This document shows positions 1 to 6,278 of a stretch of DNA of 6,532 nt, piece by piece. Origin of the DNA: an uncultured Holophagales bacterium (GTDB lineage: Bacteria > Acidobacteriota > Thermoanaerobaculia > UBA5066). The translations under genes were made by a program, and so were the position numbers. The first letter of the stretch is position 1, and each line of letters begins with the position of its first letter. The stretch spans positions 1 to 6,532 of the forward strand of contig CALBDV010000785.1 in NCBI GenBank assembly GCA_937927565.1, written 5' to 3'. The notes beneath the pieces were generated by a model. It searched no databases, was not told where the DNA came from, and saw only the letters and a program-made list of their open reading frames with translations.

Positions 1-2
1 CC

Positions 3-89
3 GCCGCGAACAAGGCGAAGATCAAGAAGGTCCTCGCCGCGCAGGGCGTCGAGGCCGCGATCGCCCTGGCGCAGTCAAAGAAGGCCTGA
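3..89 (+). CDS. 3' end of an unidentified gene (partial)
   Basis: An open frame enters from the left edge and stops at TGA 87-89, giving the last 28 residues of a protein. The tail is rich in Ala and Lys, reads like an amphipathic helix and ends in ALAQSKKA. The other two forward frames give Arg/Pro-rich translations that look non-coding, whereas this one has ordinary coding composition with G/C at most third positions. The family cannot be identified from so short a tail. The gene points the same way as the RHS gene but is separated from it by about 300 bases containing strong hairpins, so a shared operon is unlikely. It could still be a chance open frame, as only 87 bases are visible. Confidence 0.55.
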   Translation, partial: AANKAKIKKVLAAQGVEAAIALAQSKKA

Positions 90-146
90 GGCTCGCCAGG
101 CCTCGTCCCGGACGATCGCGACCAAGTCGCGGCCGAGGTCGTCCGG
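82..146 (+). terminator. Two hairpins after the upstream gene, possible terminator
   Basis: A 7-bp stem (82-88 with 97-103, AGGCCTG/CAGGCCT) overlaps the upstream stop codon. It is followed by a stronger composite hairpin: an outer 8-bp perfect stem (108-115 with 139-146, CCGGACGA/TCGTCCGG) around an inner 6-bp perfect stem (117-122 with 126-131, CGCGAC/GTCGCG, loop CAA). No T-run follows, so this is not a classical intrinsic terminator. It could end the upstream transcript in a GC-rich organism or be part of a structured leader. Confidence 0.4.
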
Positions 147-334
147 TTGACGGTGAGGCTCTCGGGAACCCGAGGCGCCGGTTGCCCCTTGGGGTTACAT
201 GACGAAGGCCCGCGGGGGGTAGGCAACTGACCACCCGCGCCCCAGACGTCAGCGTCCATCCTGCCTGGACGGCTTCTGCGACCACCTCTCAGTCCGCGTT
301 CCTCAACTTTCTCGCCTCTGCCTGTTGTAGTTAT

Positions 335-365
335 TCGCCTCTCGCGCAGCTTAGAAGAGAGGCGA
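335..365 (+). promoter_or_regulatory. Perfect 9-bp hairpin just upstream of the RHS ribosome binding site
   Basis: TCGCCTCTC (335-343) pairs exactly with GAGAGGCGA (357-365) around a 13-base loop. The hairpin ends 19 bases before the AGGAGG at 385-390. Its position in the 5' leader suggests a role in mRNA stability or translation control, or a protein-binding site, but none of these can be shown. It does not cover the Shine-Dalgarno sequence itself. Confidence 0.4.
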
Positions 366-384
366 CGGCCCAGGCCGCCGGCCC

Positions 385-390
385 AGGAGG
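385..390 (+). promoter_or_regulatory. Ribosome binding site of the RHS gene
   Basis: A full AGGAGG consensus lies seven bases before ATG 398. It fixes the start of the long open frame and argues against starting at the internal Met codons (residues 33 and 40). Confidence 0.85.
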
Positions 391-397
391 AGCGCGG

Positions 398-535
398 ATG
401 TTCAACGACGTCAAGACGGGGTGGAGGGTTTCCCCGGTCACTCGCCTCGTTCAGTCCGCCCCCCGCCCGGGACTCTTGCGACCTGTTCTCGCAATGGGCG
501 CCCTTCTTGCCGCAATGGCTACGACGAACGCCGCC
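398..535 (+). other. Predicted Sec signal peptide of the RHS protein
   Basis: Residues 1-46 have a basic n-region (K6, R10, R16, R23, R28), a hydrophobic stretch rich in Leu and Ala (about 26-42) and a plausible signal peptidase I site after NAA (44-46). There is no Cys at +1, so it is not a lipoprotein. The n-region is unusually long. The strong ribosome binding site nevertheless supports the start at 398 over a shorter form beginning at Met33. Confidence 0.75.
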
Positions 536-3500
536 CAGGGCGTTGACTGCCCGAACGGCGGCTTCTGGCCTGGGACAGGGTACGGAGTGCAACCGAACAA
601 CTGCCGCCCTGATCCGACGGGCCCCGCGGGATGGACGGACCCGGGCACGAGCGCAGGCTCCCGAACCAGCCAGGTTCGACGGGCTGTTCGGAGCCCGAAC
701 AGTACCTGGTACCCGACTCTGCCGACGGGAAGCGTTCCTCCCTGCAACGGGAGCTTCACCGTCCCCTCGGGAAGCCCGGCACCCTCCGTCACGCTTCGCC
801 TTCAGGGACGTCGCGTCCTCGTCGATTACGACGCCCCGAACTTCTACTGCAAGAACACCGGCGACTGGCCGCCTTCGTACACAGCCAACAACGACATCAC
901 ATACACCACCGACAAGCTTCAGCTCCGCGCGGCGGGCTGGCCGGTCGCCGAAGCGTGGATCTACTACGACCACGGGACCTGGGACACGGGGATCGATATC
1001 GCGTGTCCGGGGTCGGCGACATACGAGGCGGTCATACAGTACCTTGTTCAGGGCAACGTGACCGCGTCGGTAACCACCGGGGACCTGCTCCTTACGGCGG
1101 TACAGCCCTGCGGCACCCCCGACCGCGGATCCTGCCCTGCTGGCGGTGACGGCCGCGCGGCGGGGACCGGTGTCGGCCTGCCGATCAACGTCGGTTCCGG
1201 CGATGTGACGACGACGATCCCGCTCTTCACGGTCCAGCAGGCTCCCCTCTCTCTCGCCTTCGACCTCACCTACCACTCGAGCGCCCTCTCCTACACTGGC
1301 ATCACTGTCCCCGAACCGCTCGGAAAGGGATGGACCCACCCCTACAACCAGCTCCTGGTCCCGATTCCGTCCACGAACCGCCTCTACCACTACACGTCCG
1401 ACGGCCGGGAGCACGAGTACACCGCGAACGGCTCCGTCTGGGCTGCGTCTCGCCCGGCGGAGCTACGAGGCACCGTGACCGCTGACGCCGGGACGAGCGA
1501 GTACCGGCTGACAGACCTCGCGGGCACCGTCACCGCGTTCGACCAGGCGACCGGGCGCTGGAAGTCGACCCGCGACCGGTGGGGCAACGCGATCTCCGGC
1601 ACCTACACCTCGGGCAGCCTCACCACTCTCACGGACGGCGCGGGCAGACAGCTCGCTCTCGCATATTCGTCAGGCCGCCTCCAGTCGGTCACCATCCCCG
1701 ATACGACGAATCGCGTCTGGACCTTCTCCTCCAGCGGTACGCCCGCTCTCCTCTACTCCATTCGGGATCCCTTCCATGCCTCCGGCAACCCTTGGCGCTC
1801 CCTCGCCTATGACGGAGGAAACCGTCTCGCTGCGGTCAGCGATGACACGCCGAAGCTCCTCGAAGGGCACACCTACGACGCTCAGGGGCGCGGCGCGACC
1901 TCGTACTCGGAGGGTGGCCAGAGGAACTACGTCCTCGTCGAGTACGACACACCTCTCCCCGGCCAGCGTCGCGTCACCCACCGAATCGACTCCACGACCT
2001 CCCAGGTCTCCGTTTTCTCGCTCGGCTACCAGGGTGGCCGGTGGCTCCCGACGCGGATCGACGGACCGTGCAGCAGCTGCGGCGGCGCCTCGAGCGATTC
2101 GCAGGTCTTCACGTACCTCGCCGACAACCATGTTGAGACCGTCACGGACGGTCGCGGCACGCTGACGCACTTCGGGTACGACACGAGCGGCAACCTCACC
2201 TCGATGATCGAGGCCGAGGCAACGAGTCTTGCGCGAACGACGACTTGGCTCTATGCCTACCCGGCGTGGCCGTCTTTCTGGACGACGAAGACGGAGCCCT
2301 CTGTCGTCTCCGGCACGCGGTCGACGACGCGAGGATGGACTGCGGGCGAGACCGTCTTGACGGTTACGGAGAATGGCTCCATCCCCGGCGTCGGCGCCCA
2401 GACCTACATCTCCACCCAGACCTTCGACGCAAAGCATCGCCTCCTCTCCGTAAACGGCCCCCGGCCCGGGACTATCGACATAACCGGCTACGGGTACTTC
2501 GCCGACACGCCCGTCTCGGCGATTACGGGTCGCCTCCACACCGTGACAGACACAGTGGGCCTCGCGACGACTCTTGAGAACTACGACGTGTACGGCACTG
2601 CCCGAACGACGACTGATCCGAACGGCGTCATCACGGAACTCGTCACTGACCCTCGAGGACGAACGACGAGCCGCACCGTGAAGCCCGTCGCGGGCGATCC
2701 GGAGCCCGCTGACTACGTCACGGGATACACGTACGACACGCGCGACCGGCTGACCCGGATGACCCTCCCGCGCGGGAACGCGCTCGCCTACGTCTACGCG
2801 GACGGCACGAACCGCCTCACCGAGACGATCCGGCTCGACTCCGCCGGCCTCCAACAGGAGCGCCTGCTCCTGACCCTGAATGACATCGGCGGGAAGACGC
2901 GGGAGGAAGCGCAGGTCTGTACCACCCCGGCCGCCGTGTGTCCGTCCTGGTCGACGCGCCGGAGCGAGAAGTACGCCTACGACACGAAGAACCGCCTCTG
3001 GCAGATGCTCTTCCCCGTTCCCCTGCCGGCGGACTCGAAGACCATCGCGTACGCCTACGACGGCGGAGGACTCCTCGCCTCGGTCAAGGACGAGCGCCAC
3101 ATCGACCCAAACACGATCTACACCTACGACGCCCTCGGTCGCCTGTGGACCGTAACGCAGAAGATGCCGCTCGCGAGCAAGCCGGATGTGGGCACGACCT
3201 ACGGCTACGACGTCCACGACAGTCTGACCTCTTTGACGGACCCAAACGGGAACGTCACCACCTGGGTCTGGGATGACTTCCGGCGCCTGCGGAGCCAGAC
3301 GTCTCCGATGACCGGCGCGACGACTTACGAATACGACGAGGCCGGCAACCTCCTGACCTCGACCGACGTCAACACGGCGGTCACCACGCGGACGTACGAC
3401 GGCGCAGGTCGCCTCCTGACCGCTTCGTCGGCCCGAGCGGGACGAACCACTGAGCTCGTCACGAACACGTACGACGACGCGGTCGCGAGCTACGGCAAAG

Positions 3501-5629
3501 GTCGGCTGAAGAGCGCGTCGGTGTCCGAAGGCGGTACGGCGACGACCTCGACCACCTACACGTGGGATCGTAGAGGCCTCCCGCGGAGTGAAACGCAGAC
3601 GATTCTCGGAACCGCCTACGCCCTCTCTTTCGGGACGGACGCCAACGGCAACCGAACGCGCGTAACCTATCCCTCGGGTCGCATCGTGACGTACACCTAC
3701 GACTTCGCCGATCGCCCCCTCTCCGCCGTGTCGGGCGGGACGACGTACGTCTCCTCGGCCGCCTACGAACCGTACGGCCCGGAGAAGTCCCTCGCCTTCG
3801 GCAACGGCACGACAAGGACGGCGGCGTGGAACGAGCGCTACCAGCCAGACTCACTCGCGCTCACGGGCGGCTCGGTCGGCGCAGCGGTCTCCTACACCTA
3901 CGCCCTCGACGCCCTCGGCAACATCACCGGGAGCACCGACAACGGCAACACCTCCTACAGCCGCACCTTCGTCTACGACGACCTCAACCGTCTCACGACG
4001 GCGACCACACCAACCTCCGGGGCGCCCCACCTTTGGGGTACGGGGACGTACGCCTACGACGCTCTCGGTAATCGGACGGCACTCACCCTCGGCTCGCGCA
4101 GCGTCACATACGCCTACGACGTCGTGTCGGGGAAGACGACGTCCCGTCTGGCCTCGACCACCGAAGGGGGGACCTTCACCTCGCTCCTTCGCGACAGTGC
4201 CGGAAACGAGACGGCCTTCGGCCCGGGCTCCTCTCTCTACTCCTCCCGCAACTCCCTCTCGGCCTCCGGTCTGAGCGCGTTCCGGTACGACGCGCGTGGC
4301 ATCCGCGTCGCCGAGGAGGTCGCTTCGGGCTCGGGGCTTTTCACGATCACACCTTGCCGAGTCATCGACACGCGAAACCCCGATGGCCCGTATGGCGGGC
4401 CCAACATTCCAGCGGGAGGTTCGCGGAGCTTCACCTTTCAGGGACAGTGTGGCATCGCGTCTGCGGCCCGTGCCGTCGCCCTGAACGTGACCGTCGCAGG
4501 GCCCTCGACCACGGGCTTCCTGGCGCTCTTCCCTTCGGACATACCGAAGCCGGTCACGTCGACCATCTCCTTCTCGGCGGGAAAAACCCGGGCCAATAAC
4601 GGGCTCCTGGGCCTGTCGCTCCTGGGCGACCTGACGGTCTTCAACTCGTCGACGTCTCCCGCCCAGACGATCGTCGACGTGGCGGGGTACTTCAGGGAGT
4701 CCACGACCTCGAGAAGGGTATTTCTTTACTCACCGGAGCTGTCGCTCCTGGCCGAGACGAACACGTCGACCTCGACGCCCGCTCCGCTCTACGAGTACGT
4801 GTGGCTCGGCGGGAAGCCGGTCGCGCAGGAAAAGGTGGGCGACAGCAGCGCTCTTCGTTACACCGTCACGGACCACCTCGGCACGCCGCTCCTCCAGACG
4901 AACGCCGCCGGAGCGATCACGTGGCGCGTAGAGCACGAGCCGTTCGGGAACGTGTACGGGTACCGGGCCGGTACGGCGTCCGACCACCAGCCGTTGCGGT
5001 TCCCGGGGCAGGAGGAGCGGTCCACTTCGCCAGGCCGCTTCTACAACATCTTCCGCTGGTATCGGCCGGACCTGGGGGCCTACTCTCAGCCAGATCCCAT
5101 CGGACTGAAGGGCGGGCCGAACCTCTTCCAGTACGCAAACAGCAATCCAGTCAACGCTACGGACCCTCGCGGCCTCCGCACGTGCGTGATCTTCGCGCGA
5201 GATAGCCTCGCGGGCGTCGATGTCTCACACACGGCACTTGTCGTCTTCGGGCCCTGTACGAGCTCCGGTGGAGGCTGTTCTCAGCCAACCCGTTTCCTGT
5301 ATGACCCGGCGGGCGGCTACAGGCAGCGAGAGCGGGGTTCGGGCGGCCTCTTCGAAGGATCAGAGTTCACGATGGCTGGCTACTTTGCCTTCCATGCGGC
5401 GAGCGGCACTCCAGTCGAGATGTTCTGCTTCGACACGACCTGCTGCGAGGAACAGGAGCTGCGTAAGCGAGCGGAGTCGATTGGCGATCCCAGAGGGTTC
5501 TCTTGCAGCGCGAGCGTAAGCGCATGTCTCGCTGGAGTGGGACGGTTCGGCGGCATCAGAGAAACGGGTCGACCCGGCGTCTGTCGGCAACAGATTCAGA
5601 ATCTCCAGCTTCAGGGGAACGGGCGCTGA
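398..5629 (+). CDS. Secreted RHS/YD-repeat protein with variable C-terminal effector domain
   Basis: This 1743-aa protein is probably exported and acts at the cell surface or against neighbouring cells. Domain order: (1) signal peptide, residues 1-46, with a long basic n-region and hydrophobic core at 26-42; (2) an unrecognised region to about 250 with seven Cys; (3) a DUF6531-like RHS entry from about 260 (GLPINVGSGDVTTTIPLF, then the GKGWTHPY motif); (4) YD repeats at about 493-1305, preceded by weaker repeat-like sequence and containing a CSSC motif at 558-561; (5) an inserted 117-aa domain at 1316-1432; (6) the RHS-associated core at 1441-1593, with DHLGTPLLQT, FPGQE, GRFYNIFRWY and DPIGL, closing at DPRGL; (7) a variable C-terminus at 1594-1743. 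In known RHS proteins the repeats form a hollow shell enclosing the C-terminal toxin, which is swapped between strains after the core. The frame is intact. The family call is very secure; the toxin role is inferred. Confidence 0.95.
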   Translation: MFNDVKTGWRVSPVTRLVQSAPRPGLLRPVLAMGALLAAMATTNAAQGVDCPNGGFWPGTGYGVQPNNCRPDPTGPAGWTDPGTSAGSRTSQVRRAVRSPNSTWYPTLPTGSVPPCNGSFTVPSGSPAPSVTLRLQGRRVLVDYDAPNFYCKNTGDWPPSYTANNDITYTTDKLQLRAAGWPVAEAWIYYDHGTWDTGIDIACPGSATYEAVIQYLVQGNVTASVTTGDLLLTAVQPCGTPDRGSCPAGGDGRAAGTGVGLPINVGSGDVTTTIPLFTVQQAPLSLAFDLTYHSSALSYTGITVPEPLGKGWTHPYNQLLVPIPSTNRLYHYTSDGREHEYTANGSVWAASRPAELRGTVTADAGTSEYRLTDLAGTVTAFDQATGRWKSTRDRWGNAISGTYTSGSLTTLTDGAGRQLALAYSSGRLQSVTIPDTTNRVWTFSSSGTPALLYSIRDPFHASGNPWRSLAYDGGNRLAAVSDDTPKLLEGHTYDAQGRGATSYSEGGQRNYVLVEYDTPLPGQRRVTHRIDSTTSQVSVFSLGYQGGRWLPTRIDGPCSSCGGASSDSQVFTYLADNHVETVTDGRGTLTHFGYDTSGNLTSMIEAEATSLARTTTWLYAYPAWPSFWTTKTEPSVVSGTRSTTRGWTAGETVLTVTENGSIPGVGAQTYISTQTFDAKHRLLSVNGPRPGTIDITGYGYFADTPVSAITGRLHTVTDTVGLATTLENYDVYGTARTTTDPNGVITELVTDPRGRTTSRTVKPVAGDPEPADYVTGYTYDTRDRLTRMTLPRGNALAYVYADGTNRLTETIRLDSAGLQQERLLLTLNDIGGKTREEAQVCTTPAAVCPSWSTRRSEKYAYDTKNRLWQMLFPVPLPADSKTIAYAYDGGGLLASVKDERHIDPNTIYTYDALGRLWTVTQKMPLASKPDVGTTYGYDVHDSLTSLTDPNGNVTTWVWDDFRRLRSQTSPMTGATTYEYDEAGNLLTSTDVNTAVTTRTYDGAGRLLTASSARAGRTTELVTNTYDDAVASYGKGRLKSASVSEGGTATTSTTYTWDRRGLPRSETQTILGTAYALSFGTDANGNRTRVTYPSGRIVTYTYDFADRPLSAVSGGTTYVSSAAYEPYGPEKSLAFGNGTTRTAAWNERYQPDSLALTGGSVGAAVSYTYALDALGNITGSTDNGNTSYSRTFVYDDLNRLTTATTPTSGAPHLWGTGTYAYDALGNRTALTLGSRSVTYAYDVVSGKTTSRLASTTEGGTFTSLLRDSAGNETAFGPGSSLYSSRNSLSASGLSAFRYDARGIRVAEEVASGSGLFTITPCRVIDTRNPDGPYGGPNIPAGGSRSFTFQGQCGIASAARAVALNVTVAGPSTTGFLALFPSDIPKPVTSTISFSAGKTRANNGLLGLSLLGDLTVFNSSTSPAQTIVDVAGYFRESTTSRRVFLYSPELSLLAETNTSTSTPAPLYEYVWLGGKPVAQEKVGDSSALRYTVTDHLGTPLLQTNAAGAITWRVEHEPFGNVYGYRAGTASDHQPLRFPGQEERSTSPGRFYNIFRWYRPDLGAYSQPDPIGLKGGPNLFQYANSNPVNATDPRGLRTCVIFARDSLAGVDVSHTALVVFGPCTSSGGGCSQPTRFLYDPAGGYRQRERGSGGLFEGSEFTMAGYFAFHAASGTPVEMFCFDTTCCEEQELRKRAESIGDPRGFSCSASVSACLAGVGRFGGIRETGRPGVCRQQIQNLQLQGNGR
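536..1147 (+). other. Unrecognised cysteine-containing N-terminal region of the RHS protein
   Basis: Residues 47-250 match no family I recognise. They contain seven Cys (51, 69, 116, 151, 203, 238, 246), consistent with disulphides in an exported protein, and stretches with beta-sheet character (for example around SVTLRLQGRRVLVDYDAP and the later VIQYLVQG). Aromatic Trp/Tyr residues are frequent. It could be an adhesion or surface-anchoring domain; this is only a suggestion from its position after the signal peptide. Confidence 0.45.
1874..4318 (+). repeat. YD-repeat shell region
   Basis: At least 17 recognisable YD-type units of the form (Y/W/L)D-x-x-G/N-R/N-L-x-x-x-T occur between residues 493 and 1307. 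Examples are at 594 (YDTSGNLTSM), 779 (YDTRDRLTRM), 910 (YDALGRLWTV), 979 (YDEAGNLLTS), 1000 (YDGAGRLLTA), 1193 (YDDLNRLTTA), 1220 (YDALGNRTAL) and 1297 (YDARGIRVAE). In known structures such repeats wind into a beta-sheet cocoon. The repeats are divergent at the DNA level, apart from recurrent TACGAC codons, so recent tandem duplication is not evident. Confidence 0.9.
4343..4693 (+). other. Inserted beta-rich 'TPCRVIDTR...VAGYF' domain inside the RHS protein
   Basis: Residues 1316-1432 interrupt the normal passage from the last YD unit (YDARGIRVAE, 1297) to the RHS core (VFLYSPELSLLAETN, from 1441). The segment begins TITPCRVIDTRNPDGPYGG and ends IVDVAGYF. It has a likely disulphide pair (C1320, C1351), the phrase ALNVTVAGPS and hydrophobic/polar alternation typical of a beta-sandwich. 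I recall similar segments in extracellular proteins of Acidobacteriota and related bacteria, usually as stand-alone or terminal modules; the function is unknown to me. Flanking Ser/Gly/Thr-rich stretches (ASGSG before, STTS after) look like linkers, as expected for a domain grafted into a loop. Confidence 0.75.
4718..5176 (+). other. RHS-associated core domain
   Basis: Residues 1441-1593 hold the hallmark conserved block: YEYVWLGGKPVAQ, VTDHLGTPLLQTN, WRVEHEPFG, PLRFPGQE, GRFYNIFRWYRPDLGAYSQP, DPIGLKGGPNLFQYANSNP and finally NATDPRGL. In RHS toxins the DPxGL motif marks the junction where the variable effector begins and, in several systems, is near an autoproteolysis site. Cleavage here is not demonstrated. 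Confidence 0.93.
5177..5626 (+). other. Variable C-terminal domain, probable permuted papain-like (NlpC/P60-type) effector
   Basis: Residues 1594-1743 follow the DPRGL junction, the usual toxin position. Visible landmarks in order: VSHTALVVFG with candidate catalytic H1611; LYDPAGGYR (1634-1642); FTMAGYFAFHAASG; CFDTTCCEEQEL (1677-1688), where an aspartate or helix commonly sits; then FSCSASVSACLAGVGRFGGI with candidate nucleophile C1703 (or C1710), ending in a Pro-Gly-Cys turn. An early His in 'HTxLxV' and a later Cys at the start of an SxxVSxxL helix are the pattern of circularly permuted papain-like enzymes (the YiiX/LRAT/NlpC superfamily). These act as peptidases, amidases or lipid acyltransferases. 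The assignment rests on motif reading, not alignment. Substrate unknown. Confidence 0.55.
5613..5619 (+). promoter_or_regulatory. Ribosome binding site deciding the start of the membrane protein
   Basis: AGGGGAA lies nine bases before ATG 5629, inside the last codons of the RHS gene. It supports the overlap start (TGATG) over the in-frame upstream TTG 5503 and ATG 5524, which would add 42 or 35 mostly polar, Arg/Ser-rich residues. Confidence 0.65.
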
Positions 5630-6159
5630 TGATGTCCCGATCGCTTCGCCGGCTGGCGTTCTGGGTGGTGGAACGCCCTATCCTGCGCGCTCTAGCGGTC
5701 TGCCTGTTCGCCCTGCTCATCGCAGAGCTAGCCGGTGTACACCGCTTCATCGCGAGGCTGTCCTCAAAGGGCAAGCTTCCCACCGAGTACCTTCCCCTAT
5801 TTCACATCCTCCTCCTTATCTCGCTTTCCGGTCTCTCCTTCGCTTGGGCGAGACGACCACCGAGACCGCTCATGGCGGCGCTTCTCGGGGCAGGCATCGG
5901 CTACGTGCTCAGCTTCATCGTCCACTTCTCGCTCTTGGTGATCGAATTCCAAGGGCTTTCGAGATTCATGGAGGCACAGGAACGGCTTGGGGCGCGACTG
6001 GCGCTAGAGGTGGCGCTGATCTCGCCGCTACTCCTGATGGGACCGATTCTTGGGGCGGCCCCGTTTCTCTTCTTTGTGCTGGCCGGCCGCGCCGCGCCTG
6101 ACCGTGGCCCATCAGACTTGGTCCAGTCAGACCGCTCGGGTCTTGATGTCCCACTATAG
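5629..6159 (+). CDS. Four-helix membrane protein, candidate immunity protein
   Basis: This 176-aa protein matches no family I recognise. Four hydrophobic segments are clear: about 18-37 (ILRALAVCLFALLIAELAGV), 54-74, 81-105 and 124-152. The N-terminus is basic (R4, R7, R8), so it probably starts in the cytoplasm, and the polar tail (154-176) would then also be cytoplasmic. Its ATG shares one base with the RHS stop codon (TGATG), implying translational coupling and matched production. A small integral membrane protein directly behind a variable RHS C-terminus is typical of immunity proteins, which suggests an effector acting at the membrane or periplasm. Codon use differs from the neighbour: six CTA Leu and three AGA Arg codons in 176, consistent with a module acquired together with the toxin tip. 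The alternative is an unrelated membrane protein. A second ATG at 5632 is equally possible. Confidence 0.8.
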   Translation: MMSRSLRRLAFWVVERPILRALAVCLFALLIAELAGVHRFIARLSSKGKLPTEYLPLFHILLLISLSGLSFAWARRPPRPLMAALLGAGIGYVLSFIVHFSLLVIEFQGLSRFMEAQERLGARLALEVALISPLLLMGPILGAAPFLFFVLAGRAAPDRGPSDLVQSDRSGLDVPL

Positions 6160-6178
6160 CGATCGACCATCGATCGCT
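6158..6178 (+). terminator. Hairpin overlapping the stop codon, possible terminator
   Basis: AGCGATCGA (6158-6166) pairs perfectly with TCGATCGCT (6170-6178) around a three-base loop CCA, beginning inside the TAG stop codon. It is followed by CCTTAG with no T-run. Position right at the end of the two-gene unit favours a 3'-end role. Confidence 0.5.
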
Positions 6179-6201
6179 CCTTAGAACACGAATCAAACCC
6201 G

Positions 6202-6245
6202 GAGGCCGCCGGGGGAAAGCCCGAAAGGGCGCCCCCGGCGGCTTC
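6202..6245 (+). terminator. Strong GC-rich two-tier hairpin, likely transcript end
   Basis: An 11-bp perfect stem (6205-6215 with 6232-6242, GCCGCCGGGGG/CCCCCGGCGGC) encloses a second stem GCCC/GGGC closed by a GAAA tetraloop (6219-6230). The outer stem extends to 6202/6245 with one G-T pair. It is followed only by TTCGTCGC-type sequence and no T-tract. This is the strongest fold downstream of the gene pair and probably protects or ends the transcript. Confidence 0.55.
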
Positions 6246-6278
6246 GTCGCGCGGGGCGAGGAAGGTACGGGCGCGGGA

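Larger units (their letters stand above)
90..397 (+). other. Structured intergenic/leader region before the RHS gene
   Basis: No convincing gene lies here. Besides the hairpins near 82-146 there is CTCGGG/CCCGAG (161-166 with 169-174). There is also a hairpin with an outer stem CGCGGG/CCCGCG (211-216 with 234-239) and an inner GGT/ACC (218-220 with 230-232). A third is CGTCCA/TGGACG (253-258 with 266-271). The loop of the 211-239 hairpin contains GGCAAC (222-227), complementary to GTTGCC at 181-186, so a pseudoknot is possible. Positions 303-335 are the least GC-rich stretch (around TGTTGTAGTTATT) and the likeliest site for a promoter, but no good -35/-10 pair is visible. No known riboswitch class was recognised. 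Confidence 0.4.

Noticed and set aside
147..175. TTGACG at 147-152 as a -35 promoter box
   Set aside because: The sequence 16-18 bases downstream (around CCGAGG) has no resemblance to a -10 element.
177..245. Cyclic-di-GMP-I (GEMM) riboswitch, suggested by GGGGTTAC and ACGAAGGCC words
   Set aside because: The conserved order of elements (GGCAAACC, GACGCAAAGCC, then the 3' GGGTTACC) is not present; only isolated words match.
1670..3217. A 515-codon open frame on the minus strand within the RHS gene
   Set aside because: It is antisense to clearly coding YD repeats, has an Arg/Val/Gly-heavy composition without any recognisable domain, and is expected from GC-rich codon bias on the coding strand.
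1874..4318. CRISPR-like or tandem DNA repeats from recurring TACGAC words
   Set aside because: The recurrence is due to YD codons of protein repeats with irregular spacing and divergent flanks, not to identical DNA repeats.
5503..5628. Upstream in-frame starts (TTG 5503, ATG 5524) for the membrane protein
   Set aside because: They would add a polar Arg/Ser-rich extension translated from the RHS C-terminal coding sequence, with no good ribosome binding site, while ATG 5629 has AGGGGAA at the right distance.
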